From: Bacillus tianshenii
GTDB taxonomy: Bacteria; Bacillota; Bacilli; Bacillales; Bacillaceae_N
Direction of reading: 5' to 3'
DNA: 64,000 nt
NCBI GenBank assembly: GCA_020524525.2
Contig: CP129018.1
Location: forward strand, 310,001-374,000
A program made the position numbers and the translations under genes. A model generated the notes under the pieces. That model was not told the DNA's origin. It worked only from the letters and a program-made list of their open reading frames with translations, and searched no databases. Shown here in pieces: positions 1-8,264 of this stretch. Position 1 is the first letter of the stretch. Each line of letters starts with the position of its first letter.

Positions 1-1038
1 CATTGCTTTGAGAATGCCATCCTTCACTAACTCTTTTCGATCAAGTACGGGAATTTTTCGTTTTCTTAAATAAGAATAGATGCTAAATAAGATTACTGCT
101 ACAGAGGTTAACTTCAGTCCGCTCCCTGTTGAGCCGCTTCCTGCTCCAATTAACATCAATAGCATCATCAAAAAAAGGGAGAACAACGATAGCTCACTTA
201 CACTAATGGTTGTAAACCCTGCTGACCTTGTCGTCAATGTTTGAAAGTAACTTGCCCATAACGCTTCTCCTGTATCCATATTGACAAATGCTTTGTTTTT
301 TTCAATCATGAACAAAGCGAAGGTCCCTCCAACATTTAACACAATCGTCCCGATAAGCATGATTTTCGAATGAAGTGTAAGGGTAAAGAACCGCCTCTTC
401 TTCAAGATATCCATCCAAACGAGATAGCCAAGCCCACCCGTTACGAACAGCAATGTAATACTCAAATTAATCATTGGGTCTCCGCGGTAATGAGAAAGAC
501 CGTTAGACCATAGCGAAATGCCTGCATTGTTAAAAGCAGAAACTGTGTGGAAAATAGCATAATACAGCCCTTCGAAAAACCCGTAGCGATTCGCCCATTT
601 AAATGTAAGAACAAAAACACCAATACTTTCTACAAGCAGCATGAAAGAAATAATCTTTTTGCTTAGTTGAACGAACAATTCTTTCGTGAGCCCTTCTTGG
701 GAAAGCGGGTAGTAAAAGATTTTCTCTACATGTTGATTCCTTCCGAATTCAATAAGCAGAAGGGTAGAGAAGAAGATTAATAAATAGCCGCCAAGCTGGA
801 TTAATAGCAATATAATGATTTCACCAAATAGCGTAAAGCTCTGTTCAATTGGTATAACAGTGAAACCAATTAATGTAACAGAAGAAACCGCTGTAAAAAT
901 GACTTCACTCCAACTATGTGGAGAAACAGAAGCAAAAGGAAGTTTTAAAAAAACTGAAGCAAGTGTAATGCTTGTTATGTATATGAGAATAAGACTCCGG
1001 AATGGGTGTTGTAGTAAAATAATACATTCCTCCATCAT
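1..1038 (-). CDS. ktrB: KtrB/KtrD-type K+ uptake channel subunit (C-terminus cut by window edge)
   Basis: Integral membrane K+ (Na+-coupled) translocating subunit of a Ktr system. The minus-strand frame is open from 1038 to the window edge (346 codons; the family is about 440-450). It shows the repeated pore loops of the SKT superfamily: SSVTLIGFTVIPI, then HTVSAFNNAGISLW, then TTRSAGFTTIS, each with the selectivity-filter glycine, followed by the gating loop GAGSGSTGSGLKLTS. Hydrophobic helices surround each loop. Two ATG codons are adjacent at 1033-1038; an upstream in-frame TTG at 1044 has a weak AAGG site and is an alternative start. The KtrA RCK partner is not in view. The gene is transcribed away from the spxH terminator, so it has its own promoter in 1039-1276. 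KtrB versus KtrD cannot be decided here. Confidence 0.9.
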   Translation of the reverse strand, partial: MMEECIILLQHPFRSLILIYITSITLASVFLKLPFASVSPHSWSEVIFTAVSSVTLIGFTVIPIEQSFTLFGEIIILLLIQLGGYLLIFFSTLLLIEFGRNQHVEKIFYYPLSQEGLTKELFVQLSKKIISFMLLVESIGVFVLTFKWANRYGFFEGLYYAIFHTVSAFNNAGISLWSNGLSHYRGDPMINLSITLLFVTGGLGYLVWMDILKKRRFFTLTLHSKIMLIGTIVLNVGGTFALFMIEKNKAFVNMDTGEALWASYFQTLTTRSAGFTTISVSELSLFSLFLMMLLMLIGAGSGSTGSGLKLTSVAVILFSIYSYLRKRKIPVLDRKELVKDGILKAM

Positions 1039-1276
1039 TTGCAAAGAGTATATACCTTGTACCTACCCTTGCTGAAAATGAATAAAACGACCTAAACGTT
1101 TAATGAAAAGCAGTTTATGGAATAGGGTAAACAGATCAGATTAGGAGGACTTCCCCTAGGGTTTATGACGGAGGAATACGCTGAAACAGCCAAGTGGGTA
1201 GGAGTGGAGCAAGAGAAATATTGTAATCCTCGGCAGACAGTTTCTGAAAAAAGGTATTCAAACGTCAATAAACGCA

Positions 1277-1307
1277 AAAGAGGGCTGATAACCATTCAGC
1301 CCTCTTT
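1277..1307. terminator. Terminator overlapping the spxH stop codon
   Basis: A perfect 12-bp stem (AAAGAGGGCTGA with TCAGCCCTCTTT) with a short loop. On the minus strand it overlaps the last codons of spxH and is followed by TTTTG, so it ends the yjbI-spxH transcript. The symmetry allows function on both strands. Confidence 0.8.
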
Positions 1308-2189
1308 CATATGAGTAGCTCCAACATAGCGCCAGAATGTGCCGTATTTGACAGGAACACATTCAACGGTCTGCTTGAGCATGAATTTTTTCATTAATTT
1401 GTCGACTTCTTTACAGCTCATATTATAAACAACTGCGATTTCTTTAGCTGCTACGAATTGATAAGTGCGCATGAATTCTTCTACAGAAGGAAGTGGTTTT
1501 GGTTTTAGATTATTTTGAAGCATGTCCTTTAAGATTTGTTCATACACGTCATAATCATACTGACCTGTTACTTTAACTCCTTCTTCATCGATGTTTTGAT
1601 TATTGAAAAATACAATTGTCGGACTCTCATCGACTTCCATTTCACCGCTGATTTTGATGTCACATTGAAAGGCTTTTACAGCGCTTTCTGAATGAAGGTC
1701 TTTTTGAAATTCATCTACATCAAGTCCAGCGTTATCTGCTATTTTTACTAAAACGCCTTCCTTAGACACATTTTGTTTTTCTAAAAACATTGTTTCTTGA
1801 AGTTTTCGTAGAAAGCGAACGCCAGCTAGCTTTCCTTGCAACTCAGCTGCTTTAATTGCAATAGCTGCTGCATATGGGGTAGCTATCGGGTCTTCAAACC
1901 ATAGATCCCCATCACAAGACATTCCTGAACGGCTTGCGGTTTTCTCCCATACTTGAGCAAGGTTTGATGGTTTGTGATCTTTAGCTAAATTTAAACGTCG
2001 TAACTTACTGCTAATGACGTGACGAACAGTAAAGTATTCGCCATATGTGAGATAGAGTTTTTTTAGTATTGGTTCAAGAGCCCAGCATTCTGGACATATC
2101 GGATCAATAAATACATATATTTCGATAGGCTTGTTGCACATCACCGACTGCTTCGAACCTGAATAGCTCTCAGCAAAGTTACAAATCAC
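1296..2189 (-). CDS. spxH: SpxH (YjbH), ClpXP adaptor for Spx degradation
   Basis: Cytoplasmic adaptor that delivers the disulfide-stress regulator Spx to ClpXP in Bacillus. It is a 297-aa member of the FrnE/DsbA-like thioredoxin-fold family. The N-terminal strand-turn carries IDPICPECWALEP with the CxxC pair, matching the conserved YjbH motif; further family blocks are KTASRSGMSCDGDLWFE (residues about 80-100) and the tail EIAVVYNMSCKEVDKLMKK. The start is GTG at 2189, overlapping the yjbI stop, which implies translational coupling; an internal ATG about 16 codons later is less likely because family members have a similar 20-residue lead. Co-transcribed with yjbI, as in B. subtilis. Family function is known; activity here is inferred. 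Confidence 0.95.
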   Translation of the reverse strand: MICNFAESYSGSKQSVMCNKPIEIYVFIDPICPECWALEPILKKLYLTYGEYFTVRHVISSKLRRLNLAKDHKPSNLAQVWEKTASRSGMSCDGDLWFEDPIATPYAAAIAIKAAELQGKLAGVRFLRKLQETMFLEKQNVSKEGVLVKIADNAGLDVDEFQKDLHSESAVKAFQCDIKISGEMEVDESPTIVFFNNQNIDEEGVKVTGQYDYDVYEQILKDMLQNNLKPKPLPSVEEFMRTYQFVAAKEIAVVYNMSCKEVDKLMKKFMLKQTVECVPVKYGTFWRYVGATHMKEG

Positions 2190-2596
2190 ATGGATTCTCC
2201 TTTCTCATGTGTTTCATCCGGTGTATTCACCATGTGCTGTGCCGTAAGGACAAGTCTTTCGTAAAATACATCTCGTGGCGCGCCGTGGATGCCTGCTTCA
2301 TCCATTGCCTCTGACATACAGGCAAGCCAAGCCTTTGCTCGTTTAGGTGTAATCGGAAAAGGGAGATGTCTTGCCCTCATCATTGGGTGTCCATGCTCCT
2401 CGGTGTATAGAGGGGGACCCCCTAAATATTGTGTTAAAAATTGGCGTTGTTTTCGTGCAGTTTCAGTTAAATCATCAGGAAATATCGGTGACAACTCCGG
2501 ATGTTTTCCAACTTTATCGTAAAAAATGTTGACAAGCTTTGAAATGGCTTCATCGCCGCCGACTGCTTCATATAATGTGTATTGAACTTCACTCAT
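2186..2596 (-). CDS. yjbI: YjbI, group II truncated haemoglobin
   Basis: A 136-aa truncated haemoglobin (2-on-2 globin). It has the start YTLYEAVGGDEAISKLVNIFYDKV, the group II segment RQRQFLTQYLGGPPLYTEEHG and the proximal region MMRARHLPFPIT, where the His after RAR is the expected haem ligand, and the conserved Trp in AKAWLACM. I chose ATG at 2596 because AGAGGGG lies at the right distance; an upstream in-frame codon would add 13 residues with no ribosome site. In Bacillus and Staphylococcus this gene travels with spxH, linking it to thiol and NO/oxygen stress. The stop overlaps the spxH GTG by four bases. Confidence 0.93.
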   Translation of the reverse strand: MSEVQYTLYEAVGGDEAISKLVNIFYDKVGKHPELSPIFPDDLTETARKQRQFLTQYLGGPPLYTEEHGHPMMRARHLPFPITPKRAKAWLACMSEAMDEAGIHGAPRDVFYERLVLTAQHMVNTPDETHEKGESM

Positions 2597-2880
2597 ATTG
2601 TTGACCCCTCTTAATGATGCTATTTGGTTAGGCAATCAATGTGATGTCTTTTATGATTGCCGTTCTCTGTCGAAAAAGGTGGAGCTACAAACTGCTAGTC
2701 GATCCGCTCCCACTGCTTTTATTAAGTTGTTGCTCAGTTTATCCATTATGCTTATTCTAATTCAAAACGTATAAATGTTACATGTCTTAAAAATTTAATC
2801 CTATTTCTAATTTCTTATCTCTAATTTTATCAACGGCACGGTAGATGGGCAAATGTTCTGACTGACAAGTATCGTACACA
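2597..2880. promoter_or_regulatory. Upstream region of yjbI-spxH
   Basis: About 285 bp between the yjbI start and the yjbJ terminator. It must hold the yjbI-spxH promoter (minus strand), but I could not pick convincing -35/-10 boxes. No open frame of note. Confidence 0.4.
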
Positions 2881-2910
2881 AATAAAAACGCCTGCAGTTT
2901 TGCAGACGTT
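2881..2910 (-). terminator. Terminator after yjbJ
   Basis: Stem AACGTCTGCA/TGCAGGCGTT with AAAC loop followed by TTTTTATT on the minus strand, directly after the yjbJ stop codon. Confidence 0.85.
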
Positions 2911-2913
2911 TTA

Positions 2914-3528
2914 TTAAGTCAAATAGGTGTCTGTTACTTTTCGAACATAGCTTTGTGTTTCCTTAAATGGTGGAATGCCTCCATACTTATCTACATTGCC
3001 TGGTCCAGCATTATAAGCGGCAAGTGCCAATGAAATGTCACCGTTATAGCGGTCAAGCATCTGCCGTAAATATTTCGTACCGCCTTCAATGTTGTCCTTC
3101 GGGTCAAACATATTTCGAACTCCTAATCCACGTGCTGTTCCTGGCATTAATTGCATAAGGCCTGTCGCACCTGCGTGGCTCTTTGCGTTTGGATTAAAAT
3201 TCGATTCATGCTTAATAACAGAGCGAATCAGGTTTGGATCAACACCATATTTCTTGGCAGCTTGTTCGATGAATAGGTCATATCTAGAGCCGTTCAGCTT
3301 TGGTGTCGAAGAAGGAGGTGCAGAAGTAACAGGTAAAGTCATTGCTTTTACAGGCAGCTGTAGTGGCTGCTCTTCTGTCGTTTCATTCTGTTTCGATATC
3401 TGCTCTTGTAGTAATATTGTAAATAATTCACTAATATCAGATGTTGACGATGAAGCGGACGATGAATTCATATTGCGCAGTGCCTGAATTTCCATCAGGG
3501 TCTGCAATTGCTGCGCGGAAAGCTTCAT
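2914..3528 (-). CDS. yjbJ: YjbJ, SLT-domain lytic transglycosylase
   Basis: A 204-aa peptidoglycan lytic transglycosylase of the Slt70 C-domain type. The catalytic domain covers about residues 80-204: [20 protein letters not shown], catalytic Glu in [59 protein letters not shown]. The N-terminal 75 residues are low-complexity (Ser- and Gln-rich) and show no classical signal peptide, as in B. subtilis YjbJ. A strong AAGGAGGAAC ribosome site precedes the ATG. It lies 13 bp after yjbK and shares its transcript. Expected activity is non-hydrolytic cleavage of the MurNAc-GlcNAc bond; substrate access from a leaderless protein is unresolved. Confidence 0.92.
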   Translation of the reverse strand: MKLSAQQLQTLMEIQALRNMNSSSASSSTSDISELFTILLQEQISKQNETTEEQPLQLPVKAMTLPVTSAPPSSTPKLNGSRYDLFIEQAAKKYGVDPNLIRSVIKHESNFNPNAKSHAGATGLMQLMPGTARGLGVRNMFDPKDNIEGGTKYLRQMLDRYNGDISLALAAYNAGPGNVDKYGGIPPFKETQSYVRKVTDTYLT

Positions 3529-3541
3529 TCAATGTTCCTCC

Positions 3542-4135
3542 TTAATCCTTTTCAATACCTACTTCTCTTTTTCGGCTAAAAAAGCGGCGGATTTTATTCG
3601 GAGTGTCCCTTTTGGGTATTTTGTACTGCATTAAGAGCTCCTCAAACTGTTTTTCACCTTTTTTACGGTTAGTAACTTCCATTTCTAGCTCATAATCTTC
3701 GGTATCTAAATAAAAGCTGTGGTCGAATACAATTGTGGCGTCATCTTGTTTAATTTCTGTTCGTTTTGTCCGCAATTCACCGAGGTTACTTATAGCAGAA
3801 GGGTTTAACCCTAAGTGTTCTATGCGAGAAGAAACGTCGCCAGGGATGCACCCGCCTTGTTCGAGCATATGGGCTGCCTCTGCTTCTGAGAGTGATTGAT
3901 GTGTCTCAAGTAAATCGTCGCCATGTGGTTCTTTCAGCGTTAGTGTGTACTGGTTGTTTTTATAACGAATGCGAAGAGCACAACGGGCATCACGAAGTGT
4001 AAAGTCTGGCGTGTCAAAATAGATATTCGCCTGCTCCCAAAACATTTCTTCTGTAAGTTGAAAACGATCATATAATAAATTAAATTCTTCTTTTGTCAGT
4101 AGGTTTTTAAATTCAATTTCAACTTCTTGACTCAT
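3542..4135 (-). CDS. yjbK: YjbK, CYTH-domain protein (triphosphate tunnel metalloenzyme family)
   Basis: A 197-aa CYTH domain protein. The signature ExExK is visible at the N-terminus (EVEIEFKNLL), and the later strands carry alternating acidic and basic residues expected in the tunnel (ARCALRIRYKNNQYTLTLKEP; ATIVFDHSFY; DYELEMEVT). Such proteins bind and often hydrolyse triphosphorylated compounds with divalent metal; the Bacillus substrate is not known to me. First gene of the yjbK-yjbJ minus-strand unit, divergent from yjbL. AAGGAG lies 13 bases before the ATG, slightly long. Confidence 0.92.
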   Translation of the reverse strand: MSQEVEIEFKNLLTKEEFNLLYDRFQLTEEMFWEQANIYFDTPDFTLRDARCALRIRYKNNQYTLTLKEPHGDDLLETHQSLSEAEAAHMLEQGGCIPGDVSSRIEHLGLNPSAISNLGELRTKRTEIKQDDATIVFDHSFYLDTEDYELEMEVTNRKKGEKQFEELLMQYKIPKRDTPNKIRRFFSRKREVGIEKD

Positions 4136-4302
4136 AGGATAATGACGCTCCTTTTTTAATTAAAAGGTTTTATTTCTAACTTCATTATGTAGAAAAGAAT
4201 ATGAGAAATCAATTTTAAAAAAAATGCATGGAATATGGTACACTGTAGTAGATAAATCACACTATAAGATGTAATAGTTATATACAGCAGGAGGGATTTC
4301 GC

Positions 4303-4671
4303 ATGCGTCAAAGAATTGAAGTTACCCGAGGGTTTGTGGATAACCAAAAAGTGGTATTGGAAATAGGAGAGACGATCACTGAAGGGATAAATCCAATCAG
4401 TACGGTGCTTGTTGATTCAGACAATTTGGCATTTGTTTATCTATTAGATAGTGATGACGGTTATCGCTATGTTGTGCTTAACGAGCAGTTATGGCCTTTG
4501 TTAAAGGAAGCAGTTGACCATGAAATGGAAGTTGTTCTGACAGATGGCACAACCATTCTTTCGCTGCATGATATGGGAGAGGAAATCGGTTATTTGATTG
4601 ACAACATTAAAGGCAATTCAAATTATGGGGAAGAGATGATGACCCGAGTTGAAGAAGTCTTTGTTGATTAA
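4303..4671 (+). CDS. yjbL: YjbL, UPF0738 family protein
   Basis: A 122-aa conserved Bacillus protein of unknown function (UPF0738). It is acidic, soluble, with mixed alpha/beta content and no membrane segment. The start is fixed by CAGGAGGG eight bases before ATG. It opens the plus-strand group yjbL-sasB-nadF-yjbO, the same order as in B. subtilis. No catalytic motif can be seen; no function is assigned. Confidence 0.88.
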   Translation: MRQRIEVTRGFVDNQKVVLEIGETITEGINPISTVLVDSDNLAFVYLLDSDDGYRYVVLNEQLWPLLKEAVDHEMEVVLTDGTTILSLHDMGEEIGYLIDNIKGNSNYGEEMMTRVEEVFVD

Positions 4672-4672
4672 G

Positions 4673-4716
4673 AAATAGAAAGAAGCTGCCTTTTTTTAAG
4701 GGGTAGCAGTGTTTTG
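4673..4716 (+). terminator. Weak hairpin between yjbL and sasB
   Basis: Imperfect stem AGCTGCC / GGTAGC with a T-rich loop followed by GTTTTG. It could partly end the yjbL transcript; weak. Confidence 0.35.
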
Positions 4717-4744
4717 ATCTAACAGGTTGGTGGTGAAGGTTTTC

Positions 4745-5374
4745 ATGCATAATTGGGAGCTGTTTCTTTCACCGTATAAACAAGCGGTGGACGAATTAAA
4801 AGTGAAATTAAAGGGGATGAGAGAGCAGTTCAAAATTCAAGATTCTCATTCGCCAATTGAATTTGTGACTGGGCGAGTGAAGCCGATTCCAAGTATTCTG
4901 GCAAAAGCGAGAAGGAAGAATATCTCGATTGAACGGCTTGAAGAGGAAATGCAGGATATTGCAGGGCTCCGAATGATGTGTCAATTTGTAGGTGACATTA
5001 AGAAGGTACGAACGCTGCTTCATAACCGAAATGACTTTACCGTTGTGGAAGAGAGGGATTATGTCTCTGAAAAGAAAGACAGTGGTTACCGTTCCTACCA
5101 TATGGTTATTTCTTACCCAGTACAAACGGTGCGCGGTGAAAAGAAGATCTTAGCTGAAATTCAAATCCGTACGCTGGCGATGAACTTCTGGGCCACAATT
5201 GAACATTCTCTTAATTATAAATATCAAGGACAAATTCCTGATGAAATTAAAGAACGGTTATATCGAGCAGCTGAGGCAGCATCCCGCCTTGACGAAGAGA
5301 TGTCGCAAATTCGCGGCGAAATTGAAGAGGCGCAGCGTTTGTTTTTACATAAATACGAGCGTTCAAAGGATTAA
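4745..5374 (+). CDS. sasB: SasB (YjbM, RelQ-type), small alarmone synthetase
   Basis: A 209-aa single-domain (p)ppGpp synthetase that transfers pyrophosphate from ATP to GDP/GTP. Residues show the synthetase core: SPIEFVTGRVKPIPSILAKA, MQDIAGLRMMCQF (G-loop region), KDSGYRSYHMV, and ILAEIQIRTLAMNFWATIEH followed by SLNYKYQG. There is no HD hydrolase or TGS/ACT region, so it is a SAS rather than a Rel. I chose ATG 4745 (GTGAAGG just upstream) over TTG 4727; the family begins a few residues before WELFLSPYKQAV. It is followed after 50 bp by nadF, the usual linkage. RelQ proteins form tetramers regulated by pppGpp (family knowledge). Confidence 0.94.
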   Translation: MHNWELFLSPYKQAVDELKVKLKGMREQFKIQDSHSPIEFVTGRVKPIPSILAKARRKNISIERLEEEMQDIAGLRMMCQFVGDIKKVRTLLHNRNDFTVVEERDYVSEKKDSGYRSYHMVISYPVQTVRGEKKILAEIQIRTLAMNFWATIEHSLNYKYQGQIPDEIKERLYRAAEAASRLDEEMSQIRGEIEEAQRLFLHKYERSKD

Positions 5375-5424
5375 CGAATAGAATGCTTCTGTAGAAAATT
5401 TATTTGGCAGGGAGTCGAGCGAGG

Positions 5425-6231
5425 ATGAAATTTGCGATTCGTTCAAAGGGTGACCAAACGTCAAATGGCTTAAAGATGAAAATGAAAAATTATTTGCAGG
5501 AATTCGATTTAACCTATGACGAGGAAGAACCTGATATTGTCGTGACAGTCGGAGGAGACGGTACATTACTGTATGCGTTCCACCGTTATAAGCATCGATT
5601 AGATAAGACAGCTTTTGTTGGTATTCATACTGGGCACCTTGGTTTCTATGCTGACTGGCTACCGAAAGAAGCAGAAAAGCTAGTGATTGAACTAGCAAAA
5701 ACACCATACCAAGTAGCTGAATATCCGATTTTGGAAACCATTATTCGTCATATTGATGGCGGTAAAGAGGTGCTTTACTTAGCATTAAATGAGTGTACGG
5801 TAAAAACAGTCGAAGGTTCGCTCGTCATTGACCTTGAGATTAAAGGTGAAAAGTTTGAGACGTTCCGCGGCGATGGGCTTTGTATTTCTACACCATCAGG
5901 AAGTACAGCTTATAATAAGGCATTAGGCGGAGCGATTTTGCATCCGTCAATTGAAGCGATCCAAATTGCAGAAATGGCTTCGATTAATAATCGGGTTTTC
6001 CGGACAATTGGGTCACCATTAATTTTGCCGAAACATCATACGTGCTTGTTGAAGCCGAAAAGAGTAACTGATCTTCTTATTACAATTGACCATAAAACAA
6101 TTGTTCATAAGGATGTTAAATCGATTCAATGTCGTGTTGCAAACGAAAAAGTACGCTTTGCTCGTTTCCGTCCATTCCCTTTCTGGAAGCGTGTGAGGGA
6201 TTCATTTGTAGCAGACGCTGATTCTGAGTAA
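5425..6231 (+). CDS. nadF: NadF, ATP/polyphosphate-dependent NAD kinase
   Basis: A 268-aa NAD kinase that phosphorylates NAD+ to NADP+. Motifs: [17 protein letters not shown] (GGDG catalytic/phosphate loop), [23 protein letters not shown] (NE motif), [25 protein letters not shown], and the C-terminal [15 protein letters not shown] block typical of the Bacillus NadF/YjbN form. Start ATG 5425 matches B. subtilis (MKFA..SKGDQ) and has GGGAG upstream; an in-frame TTG at 5404 would add seven residues. It lies between sasB and yjbO and 13 bp before the latter. Confidence 0.96.
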   Translation: MKFAIRSKGDQTSNGLKMKMKNYLQEFDLTYDEEEPDIVVTVGGDGTLLYAFHRYKHRLDKTAFVGIHTGHLGFYADWLPKEAEKLVIELAKTPYQVAEYPILETIIRHIDGGKEVLYLALNECTVKTVEGSLVIDLEIKGEKFETFRGDGLCISTPSGSTAYNKALGGAILHPSIEAIQIAEMASINNRVFRTIGSPLILPKHHTCLLKPKRVTDLLITIDHKTIVHKDVKSIQCRVANEKVRFARFRPFPFWKRVRDSFVADADSE

Positions 6232-6244
6232 GGAGAAAACAACA

Positions 6245-7144
6245 ATGAGTAACACCTTCATTTGGACAGTAGAAGAAGAGCATGAAGGCATGATGCTTCG
6301 TGCTTTTTTGTTAGGTGAAAAAAAGCTTTCCCGTCGCTTGCTTGCGGATGTAAAATTCCATGGCGGCGGGATTTTTGTGAATGAAAAAAAAGTAACAGTG
6401 CGTTACCTTTTGCAAAAAGATGACGAAATAAAGGTCGTACTTCCTCCTGAAGAAAGAGGCGCTCGTTTAGTACCTAAGGCCCTTCCATTATCGATTGTAT
6501 ATGAAGACCAATATGTACTTGTCGTGAATAAGTCACCAGGCATTCCAGTCGTTCCTTCGCATGAACATCCGGACCATACAATTGCAAATGCGGTACTGTA
6601 TCATTATGAGCTGACAGGACATGAGAATACCATTCATATTGTAAATCGTCTTGACAGGGATACAAGTGGATTGATGCTGATTGCGAAGGACCGTTTCACT
6701 CATCATTTAATGGGATTGCAACAATACGATAAGTCGATTGAACGCCGTTATTTAGCGATTGCAGAAGGGAATATCCGAGAGGACAGCGGCGTGATTGATT
6801 CACCTATTGCACGCAAAGAAGGTAGTATTATTGAAAGGACTGTACACCCTGACGGCCAAAGGGCGGTTACACATTTTAAAGTAATCGAGCGCTATGGTGA
6901 TTACACGTTAATTGAGCTTGTGCTGGAAACAGGAAGAACTCACCAAATTCGGGTCCATTGTGCTTCAATTGGCCACACGCTTATCGGTGATGATTTGTAT
7001 GGAGGAAGCTGTAGGAAGATGAAACGGCAGGCGTTACATAGTTACTACTTGTCTTTTACACATCCATTTACAAATGAGAAGCTGGAGTTACAGGTGCCGC
7101 TTCCGGCAGATATGAAGCCATTAATAAGCCGTCCGCAATCATAG
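6245..7144 (+). CDS. yjbO: YjbO, RluA-family pseudouridine synthase
   Basis: A 299-aa RluA/RluD-family enzyme converting uridine to pseudouridine in RNA. The N-terminal 75 residues resemble an S4-like RNA-binding part (LLADVKFHGGGIFVNEKKV). The catalytic domain has HIVNRLDRDTSGLMLIAKD with the nucleophilic Asp in RLDRDTSG, then RRYLAIAEG and LETGRTHQIRVHCASIGHTLIGD. GGAGAAAAC lies before the ATG. Last gene of the yjbL-sasB-nadF-yjbO group; a hairpin overlaps its stop. The RNA target cannot be read from sequence. Confidence 0.93.
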   Translation: MSNTFIWTVEEEHEGMMLRAFLLGEKKLSRRLLADVKFHGGGIFVNEKKVTVRYLLQKDDEIKVVLPPEERGARLVPKALPLSIVYEDQYVLVVNKSPGIPVVPSHEHPDHTIANAVLYHYELTGHENTIHIVNRLDRDTSGLMLIAKDRFTHHLMGLQQYDKSIERRYLAIAEGNIREDSGVIDSPIARKEGSIIERTVHPDGQRAVTHFKVIERYGDYTLIELVLETGRTHQIRVHCASIGHTLIGDDLYGGSCRKMKRQALHSYYLSFTHPFTNEKLELQVPLPADMKPLISRPQS

Positions 7145-7160
7145 CGAACGGCTGTTGTTA
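7127..7160 (+). terminator. Terminator overlapping the yjbO stop
   Basis: Stem AGCCGTCCGC / GCGAACGGCT with one mismatch, followed by GTTGTT. It separates convergent yjbO and prpE. Confidence 0.7.
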
Positions 7161-7164
7161 CATG

Positions 7165-7905
7165 TTACGTATCAAATGAACGGAACTTTTCTGATACATA
7201 AGGCATTGATGATGAGACAGACAATAATTCCATTTCTGGGTAGCGTAAGCCTGTAAGCTTGTTGCCGAATACACATCCAGTGTCAATGTTATACGTATGA
7301 TTGACCTTGCGCGGCTCTTTAACAGGTGTATGCCCATATACGATCCATGCTTGTCCATTATAGCGTTTGGCCCAGTCACGGCGAACAGGTGAGCCGTCAG
7401 GATGCTTTTCACCTGTAATATCTCCGTAGAGTACAAAGGTTTTCACGCGTTTATTATTTTTTCCGATGTAATCACTACGTATGCCAGCATGAGCAACAAC
7501 AAGTTGGTTATTATCTAACTGCCAATATAGTGGGGAGGTTTCGTATAATTTCATAAAATGTTCCCGAACTTTTTGCTGTTGAGCAGCAGGGAGTGCTTCC
7601 CATTCTGCAACGGTCGTTTCTAAGCCATGTGTAATTTGCACGTTTCTTCCTAAGAAGAAGCGGTAAAGCTTATCGCAATGGTTTCCAGGAACGTAATGTC
7701 CCCAATTCTGATCTACAACCAATTTCCAGACTGTTTCTATTACTTCAATTGACTTAGGTCCTCTGTCTGTTAAGTCCCCGACGAAAACAAGCTTCCTTCT
7801 GTTTGGATGAATAGGAATGCCGTCTTTCCATTGATAACCTAACTTCTCTGTCAATTCTTTAAATTCATCAAAACAGCCATGAATATCTCCGATAATGTCA
7901 AACAT
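7165..7905 (-). CDS. prpE: PrpE, bis(5'-nucleosyl)-tetraphosphatase / Ser-Thr phosphatase family
   Basis: A 246-aa calcineurin-like phosphoesterase. The metal-binding signatures are in order: [13 protein letters not shown] (GDxHG), [15 protein letters not shown] (GDxxDRG) and [12 protein letters not shown] (GNH), with C-terminal histidines in VVAHAG and [11 protein letters not shown]. subtilis PrpE has diadenosine tetraphosphatase activity and acts in spore germination (known for the family). Convergent with yjbO, as in B. subtilis. Transcribed from the 7906-8100 region. Confidence 0.93.
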   Translation of the reverse strand: MFDIIGDIHGCFDEFKELTEKLGYQWKDGIPIHPNRRKLVFVGDLTDRGPKSIEVIETVWKLVVDQNWGHYVPGNHCDKLYRFFLGRNVQITHGLETTVAEWEALPAAQQQKVREHFMKLYETSPLYWQLDNNQLVVAHAGIRSDYIGKNNKRVKTFVLYGDITGEKHPDGSPVRRDWAKRYNGQAWIVYGHTPVKEPRKVNHTYNIDTGCVFGNKLTGLRYPEMELLSVSSSMPYVSEKFRSFDT

Positions 7906-8116
7906 AAAATCATCCCTTATTAAAAATAGTCTATATTTAAAAGTTTAAACACTCTCTTACATAAATATGTGATATCCTTGTGAGGAAAGTTTACATTGGA
8001 ACAGGTTTTGGGTAAATGAATATATACCTTATTATCGGTTGAAATAAACATTTCATCCCTTCATATCGCTGTTTTAAGCTTACTGCAAAATAGATCGAAA
8101 TAGAACGATTTTTGAT
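7906..8116. promoter_or_regulatory. Divergent upstream region of prpE and mgtE
   Basis: AT-rich spacer of about 210 bp before the mgtE promoter. I see no open frame with a ribosome site and no M-box-like conserved stretch. Confidence 0.35.
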
Positions 8117-8145
8117 TTGACAAAGTATACAATTGCTTATACGAT
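8117..8145 (+). promoter_or_regulatory. Sigma-A promoter of mgtE
   Basis: TTGACA at 8117-8122, 17-bp spacer, TACGAT at 8140-8145. The leader to the mgtE ATG is about 115 nt. Confidence 0.65.
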
Positions 8146-8264
8146 AAACTAGGTTTTTAGCAGAATAAATTAACAGACATACACACTTTTTATACAAAAT
8201 TAGGAAAAATGTTATAGATGAAGGGGATATTTAATAGCAGTTCTGTCAATGGGAGGTGTCAAGG

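Noticed and set aside
1039-1276. c-di-AMP (ydaO/yuaA) riboswitch upstream of ktrB
   Set aside because: I looked for the conserved GGGGGACCCA-type and GGGGUGAAUC-type blocks on the minus strand and did not find them.
4156-4347. 63-codon minus-strand frame between yjbK and yjbL
   Set aside because: It covers the divergent promoter region and the yjbL start and has no ribosome site.
8117-8264. M-box Mg2+ riboswitch before mgtE
   Set aside because: The leader after the visible promoter is about 115 nt, and no conserved M-box segments are recognisable.
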